A stretch of DNA of 64,000 nucleotides from Pararhodobacter sp. CCB-MM2 (lineage in GTDB: Bacteria > Pseudomonadota > Alphaproteobacteria > Rhodobacterales > Rhodobacteraceae), in NCBI RefSeq assembly GCF_001691415.1, contig NZ_LRRR01000001.1:1-64000 (forward strand), read 5' to 3'. The first letter of the stretch is position 1. Every line of letters starts with the position of its first letter. A program made the position numbers and the translations under genes. Below, piece after piece: positions 53,153 to 63,024 of this stretch. The notes under the pieces are model-generated. The model did no database searches and was not told where the DNA came from. It saw nothing but the letters and a program-made list of their open reading frames with translations.

Positions 53153-53886
53153 CGCCCGCCCCCCACCTCATGCACCGAGGCGGTGATGTAGCTCGCCGCC
53201 TCCGAGCACAGGAACAGGATCATCTCGGCGACTTCCTCTGGCCGCCCCGGTCGGCCCAAAGGGACCAAAGGCGCAAGATCGAAGGCCCGCGTGGGCTTGC
53301 CGCCGCTTGCATGGATCTCGGTGTCCACCAGCCCCGGCCGAACCGTGTTGACCCGCACGCCCTTCGGCGCGAGCTCATGCGCAAGGCCCAGCCCCAAGGT
53401 CTCGACCCCCGCCTTCGCCGCAGCGTAATCGACATATTCCCCCGCCGATCCCCGCCGGGCCGAGGTCGAGGAGACCAGCACCAGCGAGGCCCCCTCGCGC
53501 CCCGGCAGCCGCCGCGCCGCCTCGCGCGCGCCGTAGAGCTTGCCCAAGAGGTTCACCTCGACCATGCGCCGGATGCGCTCGGCCTCGGCCTCGGCCAGTG
53601 TCGAGGACGGCGCCACCGCGCCCGCGTTCAGCACCACGGCGGTCAGGGGGCCCAGCGCCGCCTCGGCCGCGTCGAACACCTGCGCCACGGCCACCGGATC
53701 GGCCATGTCGCCCGGCAGAGTCACGCAGCGCGCGCCCTTCGCCTCGACCTCGGCCTTGGTCGCTGCCGCGGCGGCATCGTCGCCACGATAGCCCAGCGCC
53801 AGATCCCAGCCACGCTCGGCCGCCAGCAGCGCGGTCGCCCGGCCGATCCCCCGCACGCCCCCGGTTATCAACATGGTCCTACGCAT
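53149..53886 (-). CDS. SDR-family oxidoreductase
   Basis: A 245-residue short-chain dehydrogenase. The cofactor motif is TGGVRGIGRA at about residues 8-17 and NAG follows near residue 87. The catalytic Ser is in VLVSSTSARRG and the Tyr/Lys pair in YVDYAAAKAG. The C-terminus has VHEVGGGR. The Arg and Asp pattern after strand 2 is compatible with NADP. The substrate is unknown. It converges on pncA with overlapping stop codons. Confidence 0.92.
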   Translation of the reverse strand: MRRTMLITGGVRGIGRATALLAAERGWDLALGYRGDDAAAAATKAEVEAKGARCVTLPGDMADPVAVAQVFDAAEAALGPLTAVVLNAGAVAPSSTLAEAEAERIRRMVEVNLLGKLYGAREAARRLPGREGASLVLVSSTSARRGSAGEYVDYAAAKAGVETLGLGLAHELAPKGVRVNTVRPGLVDTEIHASGGKPTRAFDLAPLVPLGRPGRPEEVAEMILFLCSEAASYITASVHEVGGGR

Positions 53887-53978
53887 CGGTCCCTCCTGTG
53901 GTGCCGCAAGGCTAATCCGCCGCGTCTACGACCAACAAGCATCTTTACCATGACAGCGGCCGGGCCTAGCCTCGGATC

Positions 53979-54461
53979 ATGTCTCGCATTCTGATCAGCG
54001 CCTGCCTCATGGGATCGCCCGTCCGCTACGACGGTCGCGCGAAGACCCTGACCGGCGAGCTTCTGGAGCGTTGGCAGGCCGAGGACCGTCTGGTGCCGCT
54101 GTGCCCCGAGGTCGAAGCGGGCCTGCCCACCCCGCGCCCGCCCGCCGAGATCGCCCCGGGCCACGAGGCGACCGATGTGCTGGATGCCAGCGGCAAGGTG
54201 CTGACCGACGAGGGCGAGGACGTCACCGATTTCTTCCGGCGCGGGGCGCAGATCGCCCTCAGCGTGGCGCGCGAGAAGGACTGCCGCTTTGCCCTGCTGA
54301 CCGATGGCAGCCCGTCCTGCGGTAGCCTCAACATCTATGCCGGACACCATGACGGAACCCGGCGTCAGGGGCGTGGCGTGGTCACGGAATTGCTGGAGCG
54401 CCACGGCATCCGCGTCTTCGCCCCGCGCGACATCGCCCTGCTCGCCAACGCGCTGGAGTGA
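53979..54461 (+). CDS. DUF523 protein
   Basis: A 160-residue protein of the DUF523 family. Conserved cysteines are in [37 protein letters not shown] and [17 protein letters not shown], a pattern that suggests metal or iron-sulfur binding. It may belong to a thiol or nucleotide metabolism enzyme family; the function is not established. Start ATG at 53979. Confidence 0.88.
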   Translation: MSRILISACLMGSPVRYDGRAKTLTGELLERWQAEDRLVPLCPEVEAGLPTPRPPAEIAPGHEATDVLDASGKVLTDEGEDVTDFFRRGAQIALSVAREKDCRFALLTDGSPSCGSLNIYAGHHDGTRRQGRGVVTELLERHGIRVFAPRDIALLANALE

Positions 54462-54522
54462 CGCAGGCCCTTGCACGCCGCGCCCTGCGGGCCCATCTGA
54501 GCGCCACAAGCCGAGGCCAGCC

Positions 54523-54810
54523 ATGTCCGATACCCCCCGCATGAACCCCGCCGCCTGGGTCGTCTCATTGCCGATCCGCGCCTACCGGCTGATCTTCAGC
54601 CCGATGGTCGGCCATGGCTGCCGGTTCCAGCCGACCTGCTCCGCCTATGCGATGGAGGCGTTGGCCCGCCACGGCGCGATCAGGGGCAGCTGGCTGACGC
54701 TGCGGCGGCTGGCCGTCTGCCACCCTTGGGGCCGCTCAGGCTATGACCCGGTGCCGGGCGCCGATCCGGACTGGGAAGCGCAACACCGCTGCGGCCACGA
54801 CCACCACTGA
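54523..54810 (+). CDS. yidD: YidD membrane-protein insertion efficiency factor
   Basis: A 95-residue protein with the conserved core [35 protein letters not shown] and [17 protein letters not shown], including the three family cysteines. YidD assists YidC/Sec-dependent insertion at the inner membrane. In many bacteria it lies directly beside yidC; here yidC is about 3.4 kb downstream with three genes between. The start at 54523 is taken, though the ATG at 54541 is also possible. Confidence 0.93.
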   Translation: MSDTPRMNPAAWVVSLPIRAYRLIFSPMVGHGCRFQPTCSAYAMEALARHGAIRGSWLTLRRLAVCHPWGRSGYDPVPGADPDWEAQHRCGHDHH

Positions 54811-54813
54811 CGG

Positions 54814-55281
54814 TCAGTAGACCCCCGTCCCCAACATCGCCATCAGCACGAGGATCGCGCCGAAACCCAGCGTGACGACGATCCCGATCCGGCGTGCGAT
54901 GGCCGGGGCTTCGCGGGCCCAATCCTCGGGCCGGTCCATCAACTTGCGCAACCGGGCGCGCAGGCTGCCCTCGATGCCGGGGATGAAGAAGGCCAAGAGG
55001 AAGGCGATCAGCACCACCAACCCGTAGCCGTGGAACATGTCGCTGACAGAGCCGATCGCCCCGCTCTGCCATGCCCGCCACGGCCCCGAGATTAGCACCA
55101 GCAGCCCCGCCGCCCCGACGCTCCCCGAGGCCCGGACCGACACCGCCTTCAACGCCGCCTTCGCCTCGGCCGCAGGCATCCGCGCCAGCGAGGGATACAG
55201 GATCAGCCCGTTGTACAGCGTACCCCCGGTCCAGACGACACCCGCCACGAGGTGCAACAGGTAGAGGGCGAGATCGGTCAT
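54814..55281 (-). CDS. CopD-like four-helix membrane protein
   Basis: A 155-residue membrane protein with four hydrophobic helices. The first contains [13 protein letters not shown], the His-bearing motif shared with CopD and related heme- or copper-associated membrane proteins; another His is in MFHGYG. Function is unknown. The ATG at 55281 is the likely start, and a palindrome sits 19 bp upstream. It ends 3 bp from the convergent yidD gene. Confidence 0.75.
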   Translation of the reverse strand: MTDLALYLLHLVAGVVWTGGTLYNGLILYPSLARMPAAEAKAALKAVSVRASGSVGAAGLLVLISGPWRAWQSGAIGSVSDMFHGYGLVVLIAFLLAFFIPGIEGSLRARLRKLMDRPEDWAREAPAIARRIGIVVTLGFGAILVLMAMLGTGVY

Positions 55282-55299
55282 GGCGGGCGCCGGCTGGCT

Positions 55300-55322
55300 G
55301 CATGTTAATATCATTTACATGC
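55300..55322. promoter_or_regulatory. 11-1-11 palindrome, candidate Rrf2-type operator
   Basis: Arms GCATGTTAATA and CATTTACATGC around a central T, pairing at 9 of 11 positions, in an unusually AT-rich patch between the CopD-like gene and ttcA. The 11-1-11 layout is that of NsrR/Rrf2 sites, though the sequence is not a clear match to a consensus I can confirm. Confidence 0.45.
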
Positions 55323-55418
55323 CGGGACTTCGTGGTCCCGTCAAGCGGATTTCCCCAGTGCTGCTTGACCTGCCGGGGCCAAACCCCCTATGGCAGCCGC
55401 AACAGGAGGGCCCAGCCC

Positions 55419-56342
55419 ATGCGCGACGATCCCACGCTCGACAGTGACGACACCGAGGCCGATCTGAACTCCGGCGACGACATCCACGCGCTGTTCCACG
55501 GCGCGCCGAAATCGACCGAGTTCCGCAAGCTGCGCAAACGGCTGGTGCAGCAGGTGCGCGAGGCGACCGAGACCTTCGGCATGATCCGTCCGGGCGACAA
55601 ATGGCTGGTCTGCCTCTCAGGCGGCAAGGACAGCTACACGCTGCTGGCAATCCTGCACGAGCTGCAATGGCGCGGCCTTTTGCCGGTCGAACTGCTGGCC
55701 TGCAACCTCGACCAAGGCCAGCCGGGCTTCCCCGCGACCGTGCTGCCCGAGTTCCTGACCAAGATGGGCGTGCCCCACCGGATCGAATATCAGGACACCT
55801 ATTCCATCGTCGTCGACAAGGTCCCGCAGGGGCGCACCTATTGCGCGCTGTGCTCGCGCCTGCGCCGCGGGAACCTGTACCGGATCGCGCGCGAGGAGGG
55901 CTGCACCTCGGTCGTGCTGGGCCATCACCGCGACGACATGCTCGAGACGTTCTTCATGAACCTCTTCCACGGCGGGCGTCTGGCGACGATGCCGCCGAAG
56001 CTGGTGAACGAGGATGGCGACCTGACCGTGCTGCGCCCTCTGGCGCTGGTGGCCGAGGCCGATTGCGAGAAATTCGCCCGCGCGATGAACTATCCGGTCA
56101 TTCCCTGTGACCTTTGTGGCTCGCAGGACGGGCTACAGCGGATGCAGGTGAAAGCGATTCTCGACGAGTGGGAAAAGCGCTCGCCCGGCCGCCGGAACGT
56201 GATGTTCAAGGCATTGATGAACGTACGGCCGTCACACCTTGTGGATCCGAAATTGTTCCCGTTTGCAGAGCTTTGGCCGGAAATGGCACCGAGCGAGAAA
56301 GCGGATCGGGACAATTCTAACAATATTCCGCAGCTGCGTTAA
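55419..56342 (+). CDS. ttcA: tRNA 2-thiocytidine(32) synthetase TtcA
   Basis: A 307-residue ATP-dependent tRNA thiolase acting on cytidine 32. The PP-loop is [16 protein letters not shown] near residue 66. The two CxxC motifs for an iron-sulfur cluster are [12 protein letters not shown] and IPCDLCGSQ, and [17 protein letters not shown] lies between them. The ATG at 55419 follows CAGGAGG. The length and motif order are normal. Confidence 0.95.
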   Translation: MRDDPTLDSDDTEADLNSGDDIHALFHGAPKSTEFRKLRKRLVQQVREATETFGMIRPGDKWLVCLSGGKDSYTLLAILHELQWRGLLPVELLACNLDQGQPGFPATVLPEFLTKMGVPHRIEYQDTYSIVVDKVPQGRTYCALCSRLRRGNLYRIAREEGCTSVVLGHHRDDMLETFFMNLFHGGRLATMPPKLVNEDGDLTVLRPLALVAEADCEKFARAMNYPVIPCDLCGSQDGLQRMQVKAILDEWEKRSPGRRNVMFKALMNVRPSHLVDPKLFPFAELWPEMAPSEKADRDNSNNIPQLR

Positions 56343-56419
56343 TCCTTCCCATACCACCCCCCGCAAAGTTGGGCAGACCGGCAAAAGACCGGGCTGCAAA
56401 GACGTGCGGAGTGGTGTGA

Positions 56420-57979
56420 ATGGCGAAGAAAGCGCTCAGACGGGCAAAGCTGATGGCATCGCAGCGGCGGTTCTGGAAGCTGGCGCTGATCCCTGTTCTG
56501 ACCCTCGTGGCGATGGCGGAAGGGGTGCCGTTCTGGGGCCTTGGCCTGCTGTTGACCGTGCAGGCCGTGCTTGTCTGGCTGGTCTTGCGCGACGTCCTGC
56601 AACTGGGCGCCCGGCTGGAGGCCTCGGGCCACGCCCAGCTTCGCCCGCGTGAAGAACTCGTCTCTCAACTGGCCGATCAGGGGCTTGGGGCCGATGACGG
56701 CGCGACGGCTGCCGCCCTGACCCTGCGTCTGGACAGCGCCAAGCAGCTGGGCGACCAGCTGGGCCGCACCCAATACGCCGCGCTGATGGATACGCTGTGC
56801 GACCGGCTTGGACTGGCGCTGCGCGACCAAGACCTGTTCTGCGCGACCGGCGACGACGGCTTCGGCGTGGCCCTTTTCGCGCAACGCGGTCTCGACGCCG
56901 CCAATGTCCTCGCCGTGGCGCAGCGCGTGCAGGCCCGGCTGGCAGCCCCTGTATCAATCGACGGGGCGTCGATCTGGCCCTCGGTTTCGGTCGGCTTCTG
57001 CCTGTCGCCGCGCGCGGCGATGCTCAATGGCCTCGACATGCTGGAAGCCTCTGAAGTGGCCGCCTCGAAAGCGGTTCAATCCGGGCCCGCAGGCCTGGGC
57101 GGCTACAGCGTCGTCGATTTCCCTGCCTCGATCTCGGGCGACCGCATCGCCGCCCTGCGTCGCGCCTTGGACAACGGTGAGATCCGCGCCTATTTCCAGC
57201 CGCAAGTGCGCACCGACACCGGCGAGGTCAGCGGCCTCGAAGCTCTCGCCCGCTGGCAGCACCCGCAGTCCGGCCTCATTTCGCCCGGCGAATTCCTCCC
57301 GCAGATCGAAGCGGCCGGCCTGTCGCCGAAACTCGCCGAGACCATGCTCAGACAGGCGCTTGGCACCTTGCGCACACTGGAGATGGAAGGTCTGTCCGTG
57401 CCGAGCGTGTCGATCAACCTCTCGGCCGAAGAATTGCGCAATCCACGACTGGCGGATGAGATCGGCTGGGAGCTGGACCGCCACGACCTCGCGCCCGAAC
57501 GCCTGACCGTCGAGATCCTTGAAACCGTCGTCGCCAAGGGCGAGGCCGATACCGCCGTGCGCACCATTGCCCGGCTGGCGACCATGGGCTGCGGTATCGA
57601 TCTGGACGATTTCGGCACCGGCCATGCCTCGATCACCAATATCCGCCGCTTCGCGGTCAACCGGCTGAAGATCGACCGCAGCTTCGTCACCAACATGCAT
57701 ATCGACCCCGAGCAACAGCGCATGGTCGCGGCGATCCTGTCGATGGCGGAACAACTTGGCCTCGCGACGCTGGCCGAAGGGGTCGAACACCCGGAAGAGC
57801 AGGTGAAACTGGCACAGATGGGCTGCGGCCACCTGCAGGGCTTCGCGATCGCGCGCCCGATGCCTGCGGACGCCCTGCCGGGATGGCTGCGCGCACAGGC
57901 CGGCATGCTGCAAGCCGGTGAGCCTTGGGTGGAAGATCCGGTCCAGGCCCGTGCGGCCAGCAACCGCGCCGCCGAGTAA
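56420..57979 (+). CDS. EAL-domain c-di-GMP phosphodiesterase with degenerate GGDEF
   Basis: A 519-residue protein with two N-terminal membrane helices (about residues 19-35 and 38-57), a degenerate GGDEF domain (ATGDDGFGVALF near residue 142, no GGDEF signature) and an EAL domain. The EAL domain looks catalytically intact: LEALARW near residue 272, SINLSAEEL, the Glu in EILETV, DLDDFGTGHASI, KIDRSFV and AEGVEHPEE. It should hydrolyse c-di-GMP at the inner membrane. The degenerate GGDEF may serve as a sensor or GTP-binding regulator. Confidence 0.92.
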   Translation: MAKKALRRAKLMASQRRFWKLALIPVLTLVAMAEGVPFWGLGLLLTVQAVLVWLVLRDVLQLGARLEASGHAQLRPREELVSQLADQGLGADDGATAAALTLRLDSAKQLGDQLGRTQYAALMDTLCDRLGLALRDQDLFCATGDDGFGVALFAQRGLDAANVLAVAQRVQARLAAPVSIDGASIWPSVSVGFCLSPRAAMLNGLDMLEASEVAASKAVQSGPAGLGGYSVVDFPASISGDRIAALRRALDNGEIRAYFQPQVRTDTGEVSGLEALARWQHPQSGLISPGEFLPQIEAAGLSPKLAETMLRQALGTLRTLEMEGLSVPSVSINLSAEELRNPRLADEIGWELDRHDLAPERLTVEILETVVAKGEADTAVRTIARLATMGCGIDLDDFGTGHASITNIRRFAVNRLKIDRSFVTNMHIDPEQQRMVAAILSMAEQLGLATLAEGVEHPEEQVKLAQMGCGHLQGFAIARPMPADALPGWLRAQAGMLQAGEPWVEDPVQARAASNRAAE

Positions 57980-58245
57980 CACCTAGGCAAAGGCCGGCAC
58001 CGGGCACGAACCGGCGCTGGCCCTTCCCCCCCCCTAACCTCCAGACATCAGGTGGGCAAAGCGGGGCCCTGCCCCGGCGGGCCAAGCACAATCCCGAAGT
58101 CGGGGGTCACATCCACCGCCTCGGCCTCCGCGTAAAATCCGCGCGGGGCCTTGGGCCTTGGGGGAATCCGCTTGACCTTTGAAGGCAAGGCCTGTTGAAC
58201 CGGCCCAGCATTCTAAGTCGCTTCCAAAGGTCACCGGAATCCCCG

Positions 58246-60060
58246 ATGGACGATCAAACCAAGAACCTGATCCTCGCCTTCGCCCTGAGCCTCGCGGTCA
58301 TCATGGGCTGGTTCGCGCTGTTCCCGCCGCCCGAACCCCAACCCGGCGAGACTGTCTCGCAGTCCGAACTGCTCCCGCCGCCCTCGGCCGAGAGCAATGT
58401 CGACGGTGAGGCCACGCTGGCCGAACCCGCGCCGGAAACCGCGCGCATCGTCATCGACACCCCGCGCCTGTCGGGCTCGATCGCCGTCACCGGCGGCCGT
58501 TTCGATGACATGCAGCTGCGGGACTACCAGGAGACCGTCGAGGACGACAGCGACCTGGTTCACCTACTGAACCCCAATGGCGGCGACCGTCACGCTTACT
58601 ACGCGCTGTTCGGCTGGACCCCGCGCGGCGGGCTGACCTACGAGCAGGTCCCCGGCCCCTCGACCCCGTGGCAGCAGGTCGGCGACAACGCCCTGACCCT
58701 CGACACCCCGGTGACGCTGCGTTGGGACAATGGCGCGGGCCTGATCTTCAACCGCACCATCCGCGTCGACGACAACTACATGTTCACCGTCGAACAGACG
58801 GTCGAGAACACCACCGACGCCGCCGTCTCGCTGGATCCCTACTCGATCCTCGCGCAGCACGGTACGCCGCAGGACATGCAGAACTACTACATCTCGCACG
58901 AGGGCCTCGTGCAGATGACCGATGGTGCCCTGCTGGAAGCCGACTACAAGGACATGGTCGACTACACCGTCGATCAGCGTGAGCGCATCCCGACGCAGGC
59001 CACCGAGGTGACCAACAACGCCTGGATCGGCTTCACCTCGAAGTACTTCATGGCCTCGCTGGTCGGCATGCCGGGGCAGCCCGCGACCGCCGTGGCGCAA
59101 TATGTGCCGGGCGCCGACATCTATCAGGCCAGCCTGCGTCAGCCGACCGTGACCATCGCCCCCGGCGAGACCGCCGGCGCCTCGTCGATGCTGTTCACCG
59201 GCGCCAAGGTCTTCGACATCCTCAGCGCCTATGAGGAAACCGGCGTCGAGCGCTTCACCGACTCGATCGACTGGGGCTGGTTCTTCTTCCTGACCCGCCC
59301 GATCTTCCGCGTGCTGAACTTCTACCACGGCGTGATCGGCAACATGGGCTGGGCCATTCTGGCACTGACCCTGACGCTGAAGGCCCTGCTGCTGCCGCTG
59401 GCGTGGAAGTCCTACGTCTCGATGGCGCGGATGAAGGAACTCCAGCCCGAGATGACGAAGATCAAGGAGCGCGCCGGCGAGGACCGCCAGAAGCTCCAGC
59501 AGGAGATGATGGCGCTGTATCGCGACCGGAAGGTGAACCCCGCCGCGGGCTGCCTGCCGATCCTGCTGCAGATCCCGATCTTCTTCTCGCTCTACAAGGT
59601 GATCTTCAACACCATCGAACTTCGCCACGCGCATTGGTTCTGGGTGTTCGACGACCTCTCGGCGCCCGACCCCACCTCGCTGTACAACTTCTTCGGCCTG
59701 CTGCCCTGGGCCGCGCCTGAAACCGGCTCGATGCTGGCGACGGTGTTCCTGGGCGTGCTGCCGCTGCTGTTCGGCCTGTCGATGTGGTTCCAGATGCGCC
59801 TGAACCCGGCCCCGGCCGATCCGATGCAGCAGACCATCTTCAACTGGATGCCCTTCGTGTTCATGTTCGTGATGGGCGGCTTCGCCTCGGGCCTGCTGAT
59901 GTACTGGATCGGGAACAACATCATCACCTTCATCCAGCAATATTCGATCATGACGGCGCATGGCTCGCGGCCGGATCTGTTCGGCAACATCAAGTCGTCG
60001 TTCAAGAAGCCCAAGGCCGCAAACTCCGACAAGGCGCCCAAGGGCGGCAAGGCGAAGTGA
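58246..60060 (+). CDS. yidC: Membrane protein insertase YidC
   Basis: A 604-residue insertase of Gram-negative type. The N-terminal helix (NLILAFALSLAVIMGWFALF) is followed by a large periplasmic domain (to about residue 350) and the C-terminal five-helix insertase core with PIFRVLNFYHGVIGNMGWAI, CLPILLQIPIFFSLY and a basic cytoplasmic tail. It inserts membrane proteins alone or with Sec. The ATG at 58246 is chosen; an earlier ATG at 58195 would add 17 residues. The MOSC gene overlaps its stop (GTGA). Confidence 0.97.
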   Translation: MDDQTKNLILAFALSLAVIMGWFALFPPPEPQPGETVSQSELLPPPSAESNVDGEATLAEPAPETARIVIDTPRLSGSIAVTGGRFDDMQLRDYQETVEDDSDLVHLLNPNGGDRHAYYALFGWTPRGGLTYEQVPGPSTPWQQVGDNALTLDTPVTLRWDNGAGLIFNRTIRVDDNYMFTVEQTVENTTDAAVSLDPYSILAQHGTPQDMQNYYISHEGLVQMTDGALLEADYKDMVDYTVDQRERIPTQATEVTNNAWIGFTSKYFMASLVGMPGQPATAVAQYVPGADIYQASLRQPTVTIAPGETAGASSMLFTGAKVFDILSAYEETGVERFTDSIDWGWFFFLTRPIFRVLNFYHGVIGNMGWAILALTLTLKALLLPLAWKSYVSMARMKELQPEMTKIKERAGEDRQKLQQEMMALYRDRKVNPAAGCLPILLQIPIFFSLYKVIFNTIELRHAHWFWVFDDLSAPDPTSLYNFFGLLPWAAPETGSMLATVFLGVLPLLFGLSMWFQMRLNPAPADPMQQTIFNWMPFVFMFVMGGFASGLLMYWIGNNIITFIQQYSIMTAHGSRPDLFGNIKSSFKKPKAANSDKAPKGGKAK

Positions 60061-60815
60061 CCAGCGCCCATCTTGCGCATATCGTCCGGCACCCGGTGAA
60101 ATCCGCCGGGTACCAGGAACTCGACCGGGCGGCCCTGATACAGGGCCGCCCGATGCCCTTTGACCGGGTCTGGGCGATTGCCACCGACTCCGCGAAATTC
60201 GACGCGGCGCCCGAGGGTTGGGCGGCCAAGATGAACTTCGTCCGCGGCGCTGCCGAGGGCAGCCTGCAAGCCATTCGCGCAACCTTCGACGATGGGGCAA
60301 ACACCCTGCGGCTGACCCATCCGGAGCGCCCCGATTTCCACGGCCAGCTGCCGCAGGACGGCGAGGCCCTGGTCGACTGGCTGCGTCCCCTGTGGCCTGC
60401 GAACCGCCCTGCCCCGCGCGGGTTGGTCAGCCGCCGGGACGGTGGTGCCCTGACCGATGTGCCCGGCGCCTGGGTTGCGCTTCTGGGCCTGTCCTCGCTG
60501 CGGGCTCTGGGTCAGCGGATGGGGCAGGACTTGTCGATCCACCGCTTCCGCGGCAATCTTTGGGTCGACGGCTGGGCGCCTTGGGAGGAATTCGACCTCG
60601 TCGGGCGCGAGATCCGCGTCGGTCAGGTCCGGCTCAAGATCGAAGAGCCCATCACCCGCTGCGTGGCCACCACTTTTGACCCGATGACCGGGAAGAAGGA
60701 TGGCGACACCCTCGCAGCCCTTGAATCCGGCTGGGGCCATCGTGACCTCGGCGTCTATGCCAGCGTCCTGCAAAGCGGCGAGATCGCCCTTGGCGACGCG
60801 GTGGAGATCCTTTGA
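60057..60815 (+). CDS. MOSC-domain protein
   Basis: A 252-residue protein with an N-terminal MOSC_N beta-barrel (AHIVRHPVKSAGYQEL) and a C-terminal MOSC domain with FRGNLWVDGWAPWEEFDLVG. The conserved Cys, expected to bind a molybdenum or sulfur-carrier group, is in PITRCVATTFDP near residue 203. The substrate is unknown; family members include molybdenum-dependent N-oxide reductases. The GTG start overlaps the yidC stop. The gene lies in a tight yidC-MOSC-engB-argB cluster. Confidence 0.85.
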   Translation: MTSAHLAHIVRHPVKSAGYQELDRAALIQGRPMPFDRVWAIATDSAKFDAAPEGWAAKMNFVRGAAEGSLQAIRATFDDGANTLRLTHPERPDFHGQLPQDGEALVDWLRPLWPANRPAPRGLVSRRDGGALTDVPGAWVALLGLSSLRALGQRMGQDLSIHRFRGNLWVDGWAPWEEFDLVGREIRVGQVRLKIEEPITRCVATTFDPMTGKKDGDTLAALESGWGHRDLGVYASVLQSGEIALGDAVEIL

Positions 60816-61471
60816 TGACCCAACAGCTTCCCTTCCCGATGACCCCCTCGCCCACCCCCGAGGATGCCGAGACCGGCCGCAAGCTGTTCGCGGGCCCGGT
60901 GGATTTCGTCAAAGGCGTCGTGGCCATGTCCGGCCTGCCGCCCGCCGACCGGCTGGAGATCTGCCTCGCCGGGCGCTCGAACGTGGGGAAATCCAGCCTG
61001 ATCAACGCGCTCACCGGCCGCAAGTCGCTGGCGCGAACCTCGAACACGCCGGGCCGGACGCAGGAGATCAACTATTTCGACGTGGGCGGCCAGCTCTACA
61101 TGGTCGACCTTCCGGGCTATGGCTTCGCCGAGGCCCCGGTCGCGGTGGTGAAGCAATGGCAGGCGCTGCTGAAGAACTACCTGTCGGGTCGCTCGACCCT
61201 GCGCCGCGCCTTCGTGCTGATCGACATGCGCCACGGCATCAAGAAGGTCGACGAAGAGATCCTTGACCTCTTGAACAAATCCGCCGTCACCTTCCAGGTG
61301 GTGCTGACCAAGGCCGACAAGATCAACGCCGCCCAGCGTGAGCAAACTCTCGCGCAGGTGCGCAAGGCCCTGTCCAAGCACCCCGCCGCCTTCCCCGAGC
61401 TGCTTGTCACCTCGTCGGAAAAGGGCGAGGGTATCGAGACGCTTCGTGCCCTCATCGCCACCATGCAGTAA
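60815..61471 (+). CDS. engB: Ribosome-biogenesis GTPase EngB/YsxC
   Basis: A 218-residue GTPase for large-subunit assembly. Motifs are [19 protein letters not shown] (G1), [13 protein letters not shown] (G2), [11 protein letters not shown] (G3), VLTKADK (G4) and TSSEKGEG (G5). The start ATG shares a base with the MOSC stop (TGATG). An alternate TTG one codon earlier is unlikely. It leads into argB with a 4-bp gap. Confidence 0.96.
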   Translation: MTQQLPFPMTPSPTPEDAETGRKLFAGPVDFVKGVVAMSGLPPADRLEICLAGRSNVGKSSLINALTGRKSLARTSNTPGRTQEINYFDVGGQLYMVDLPGYGFAEAPVAVVKQWQALLKNYLSGRSTLRRAFVLIDMRHGIKKVDEEILDLLNKSAVTFQVVLTKADKINAAQREQTLAQVRKALSKHPAAFPELLVTSSEKGEGIETLRALIATMQ

Positions 61472-61475
61472 GACC

Positions 61476-62375
61476 ATGAGACAGCAGAATATGAACCGCG
61501 ACTGGAAAGCTACCGCCCGGACCCTCTCGGAAGCCCTGCCGTATCTGCAGCGCTTTGCCGGGGCCGTGGTCGTCGTCAAGTTCGGCGGCAACGCCATGGG
61601 CGACGACGAGGCCATGGCCGAATTCGCCCGCGACGTGGTGCTGATGCGCCTCGTGGGGATCAATGTCGTCGTCGTGCACGGCGGCGGCCCGATGATCAAC
61701 GAGCTGCTCGGCAAGCTGGGCATCAAGTCGGAATTCGTGCGCGGCAAGCGTGTGACCGACAAGGCCACGGTCGAAGTGGTCGAGATGGTGCTGACGGGCC
61801 TTGTGAACAAGCGCATCGTGCAGGCCATCATGGACGAGGGTGGCCGCGCCGTCGGCCTCTCGGGCAAGGACGACGACCTGATGGTCTGCGAGGTGGACGA
61901 CCCCGAACTGGGCTTCGTCGGCCGCCCCGTGGAGATGAACGTGCAGGTGCTGCGCGACCTGTTCAAGGCGGGCATCATCCCCGTCGTGGCCCCCGTCGCC
62001 ACCGGCATGAGCGCGCTGGAGACCTTCAACGTCAACGGCGACACGGCTGCCGGTGCCATTGCCGGCGCGCTGGAGGCTGACCGCCTGCTGCTGTTGACCG
62101 ATGTGTCGGGCGTGAAAGACAAGGAAGGCCATGTCCTGACCGAGATCCACCCCGACCAGATCCGCGCGATGATCGCCGATGGCACCATCGCCGGCGGCAT
62201 GATCCCCAAGACCGAGACTGCCCTGCAAGCGATCGACAAAGGGGTGCGCGCCGTGGTGATTCTGGACGGCCGGGTGTCGAACGCCTGCCTGCTGGAGCTG
62301 TTCACGGAACACGGCGCCGGCTCGATGATCCGGGCCACCCCGCCGCGCGTGACGCCCCGTGGCGAGCCCGTCTGA
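61476..62375 (+). CDS. argB: Acetylglutamate kinase
   Basis: A 299-residue amino-acid kinase for the second step of arginine synthesis. [36 protein letters not shown] and [15 protein letters not shown] are the nucleotide and substrate segments. It lies 29 kb from argD-argF, as is common in alphaproteobacteria. The ATG at 61476 is taken; the ATG at 61491 (MNRDW) is an alternative. The ferredoxin-like gene overlaps its 3' end by 17 bp. Confidence 0.96.
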   Translation: MRQQNMNRDWKATARTLSEALPYLQRFAGAVVVVKFGGNAMGDDEAMAEFARDVVLMRLVGINVVVVHGGGPMINELLGKLGIKSEFVRGKRVTDKATVEVVEMVLTGLVNKRIVQAIMDEGGRAVGLSGKDDDLMVCEVDDPELGFVGRPVEMNVQVLRDLFKAGIIPVVAPVATGMSALETFNVNGDTAAGAIAGALEADRLLLLTDVSGVKDKEGHVLTEIHPDQIRAMIADGTIAGGMIPKTETALQAIDKGVRAVVILDGRVSNACLLELFTEHGAGSMIRATPPRVTPRGEPV

Positions 62376-63024
62376 CTCGGGAGCCTCTGAAGCTCTCGCC
62401 GCCCTTGATGACCTGGGATTGGAGGCGCTGGCCGTGCTGGCGCCCGATCCCGACTTCTGCCCCCCGGACGCCCGCTGTCTGCTGCTGATCGGCCCCCAAG
62501 GCGGCGCGCGCTGGTGGGACAAGGTGCAGGCCTCGCCCGAATGGCTGGACGGCGCGCCCGACCCCATTGACCGCTGGTCGAAACGCGCGCTCGGCGGCCT
62601 CGCCACCCGGTTCGGCGGCATGGCCCTGTTTCCCTCCGAGGGCCCGCCCTACCCGCCGTTCTTCCGCTGGGCACAAGACTCGGGCGCCCTGTGGCAAAGC
62701 CCGGTCGGCATGCTGGTGCACGCCCGCCAAGGGCTCTGGGTCTCGTTCCGCGGCGCTCTGGCGCTTCCCTTCACGCTGCCCCTGCCCCCCGCGGAACGCC
62801 CCTGCGACAGCTGCGACACGCGCCCCTGCGAGGCGGCTTGCCCGGTCGGTGCCCTCTCGGCCACGGCCTATGACGTGCCGCGCTGCCACGCCTACCTCGA
62901 CACCCCGGCCGGGACGGATTGCCTCACCCGCGGTTGCCTTGCGCGCCGCGCTTGCCCGATATCGGTGCGCCATGCCAGAGTGGATTCCCAATCCGCCTAC
63001 CACATGAGCAGGTTCCACCGATGA
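62359..63024 (+). CDS. Ferredoxin-like 4Fe-4S protein
   Basis: A 221-residue protein whose C-terminal part carries a cysteine-rich motif [14 protein letters not shown] near residues 150-163, followed by further cysteines ([21 protein letters not shown]). The pattern matches a 4Fe-4S cluster-binding domain of epoxyqueuosine reductase/ferredoxin type. The N-terminal ~140 residues have no family that I recognise. It probably transfers electrons to an unknown partner. The start GTG at 62359 lies inside argB, and the stop overlaps sixA. Confidence 0.75.
   Translation: MASPSDSGASEALAALDDLGLEALAVLAPDPDFCPPDARCLLLIGPQGGARWWDKVQASPEWLDGAPDPIDRWSKRALGGLATRFGGMALFPSEGPPYPPFFRWAQDSGALWQSPVGMLVHARQGLWVSFRGALALPFTLPLPPAERPCDSCDTRPCEAACPVGALSATAYDVPRCHAYLDTPAGTDCLTRGCLARRACPISVRHARVDSQSAYHMSRFHR

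Noticed and set aside
58178..58200. Promoter TTGACC upstream of yidC
   Set aside because: A good -35-like hexamer, but no acceptable -10 box at 16-18 bp, so I did not list it.
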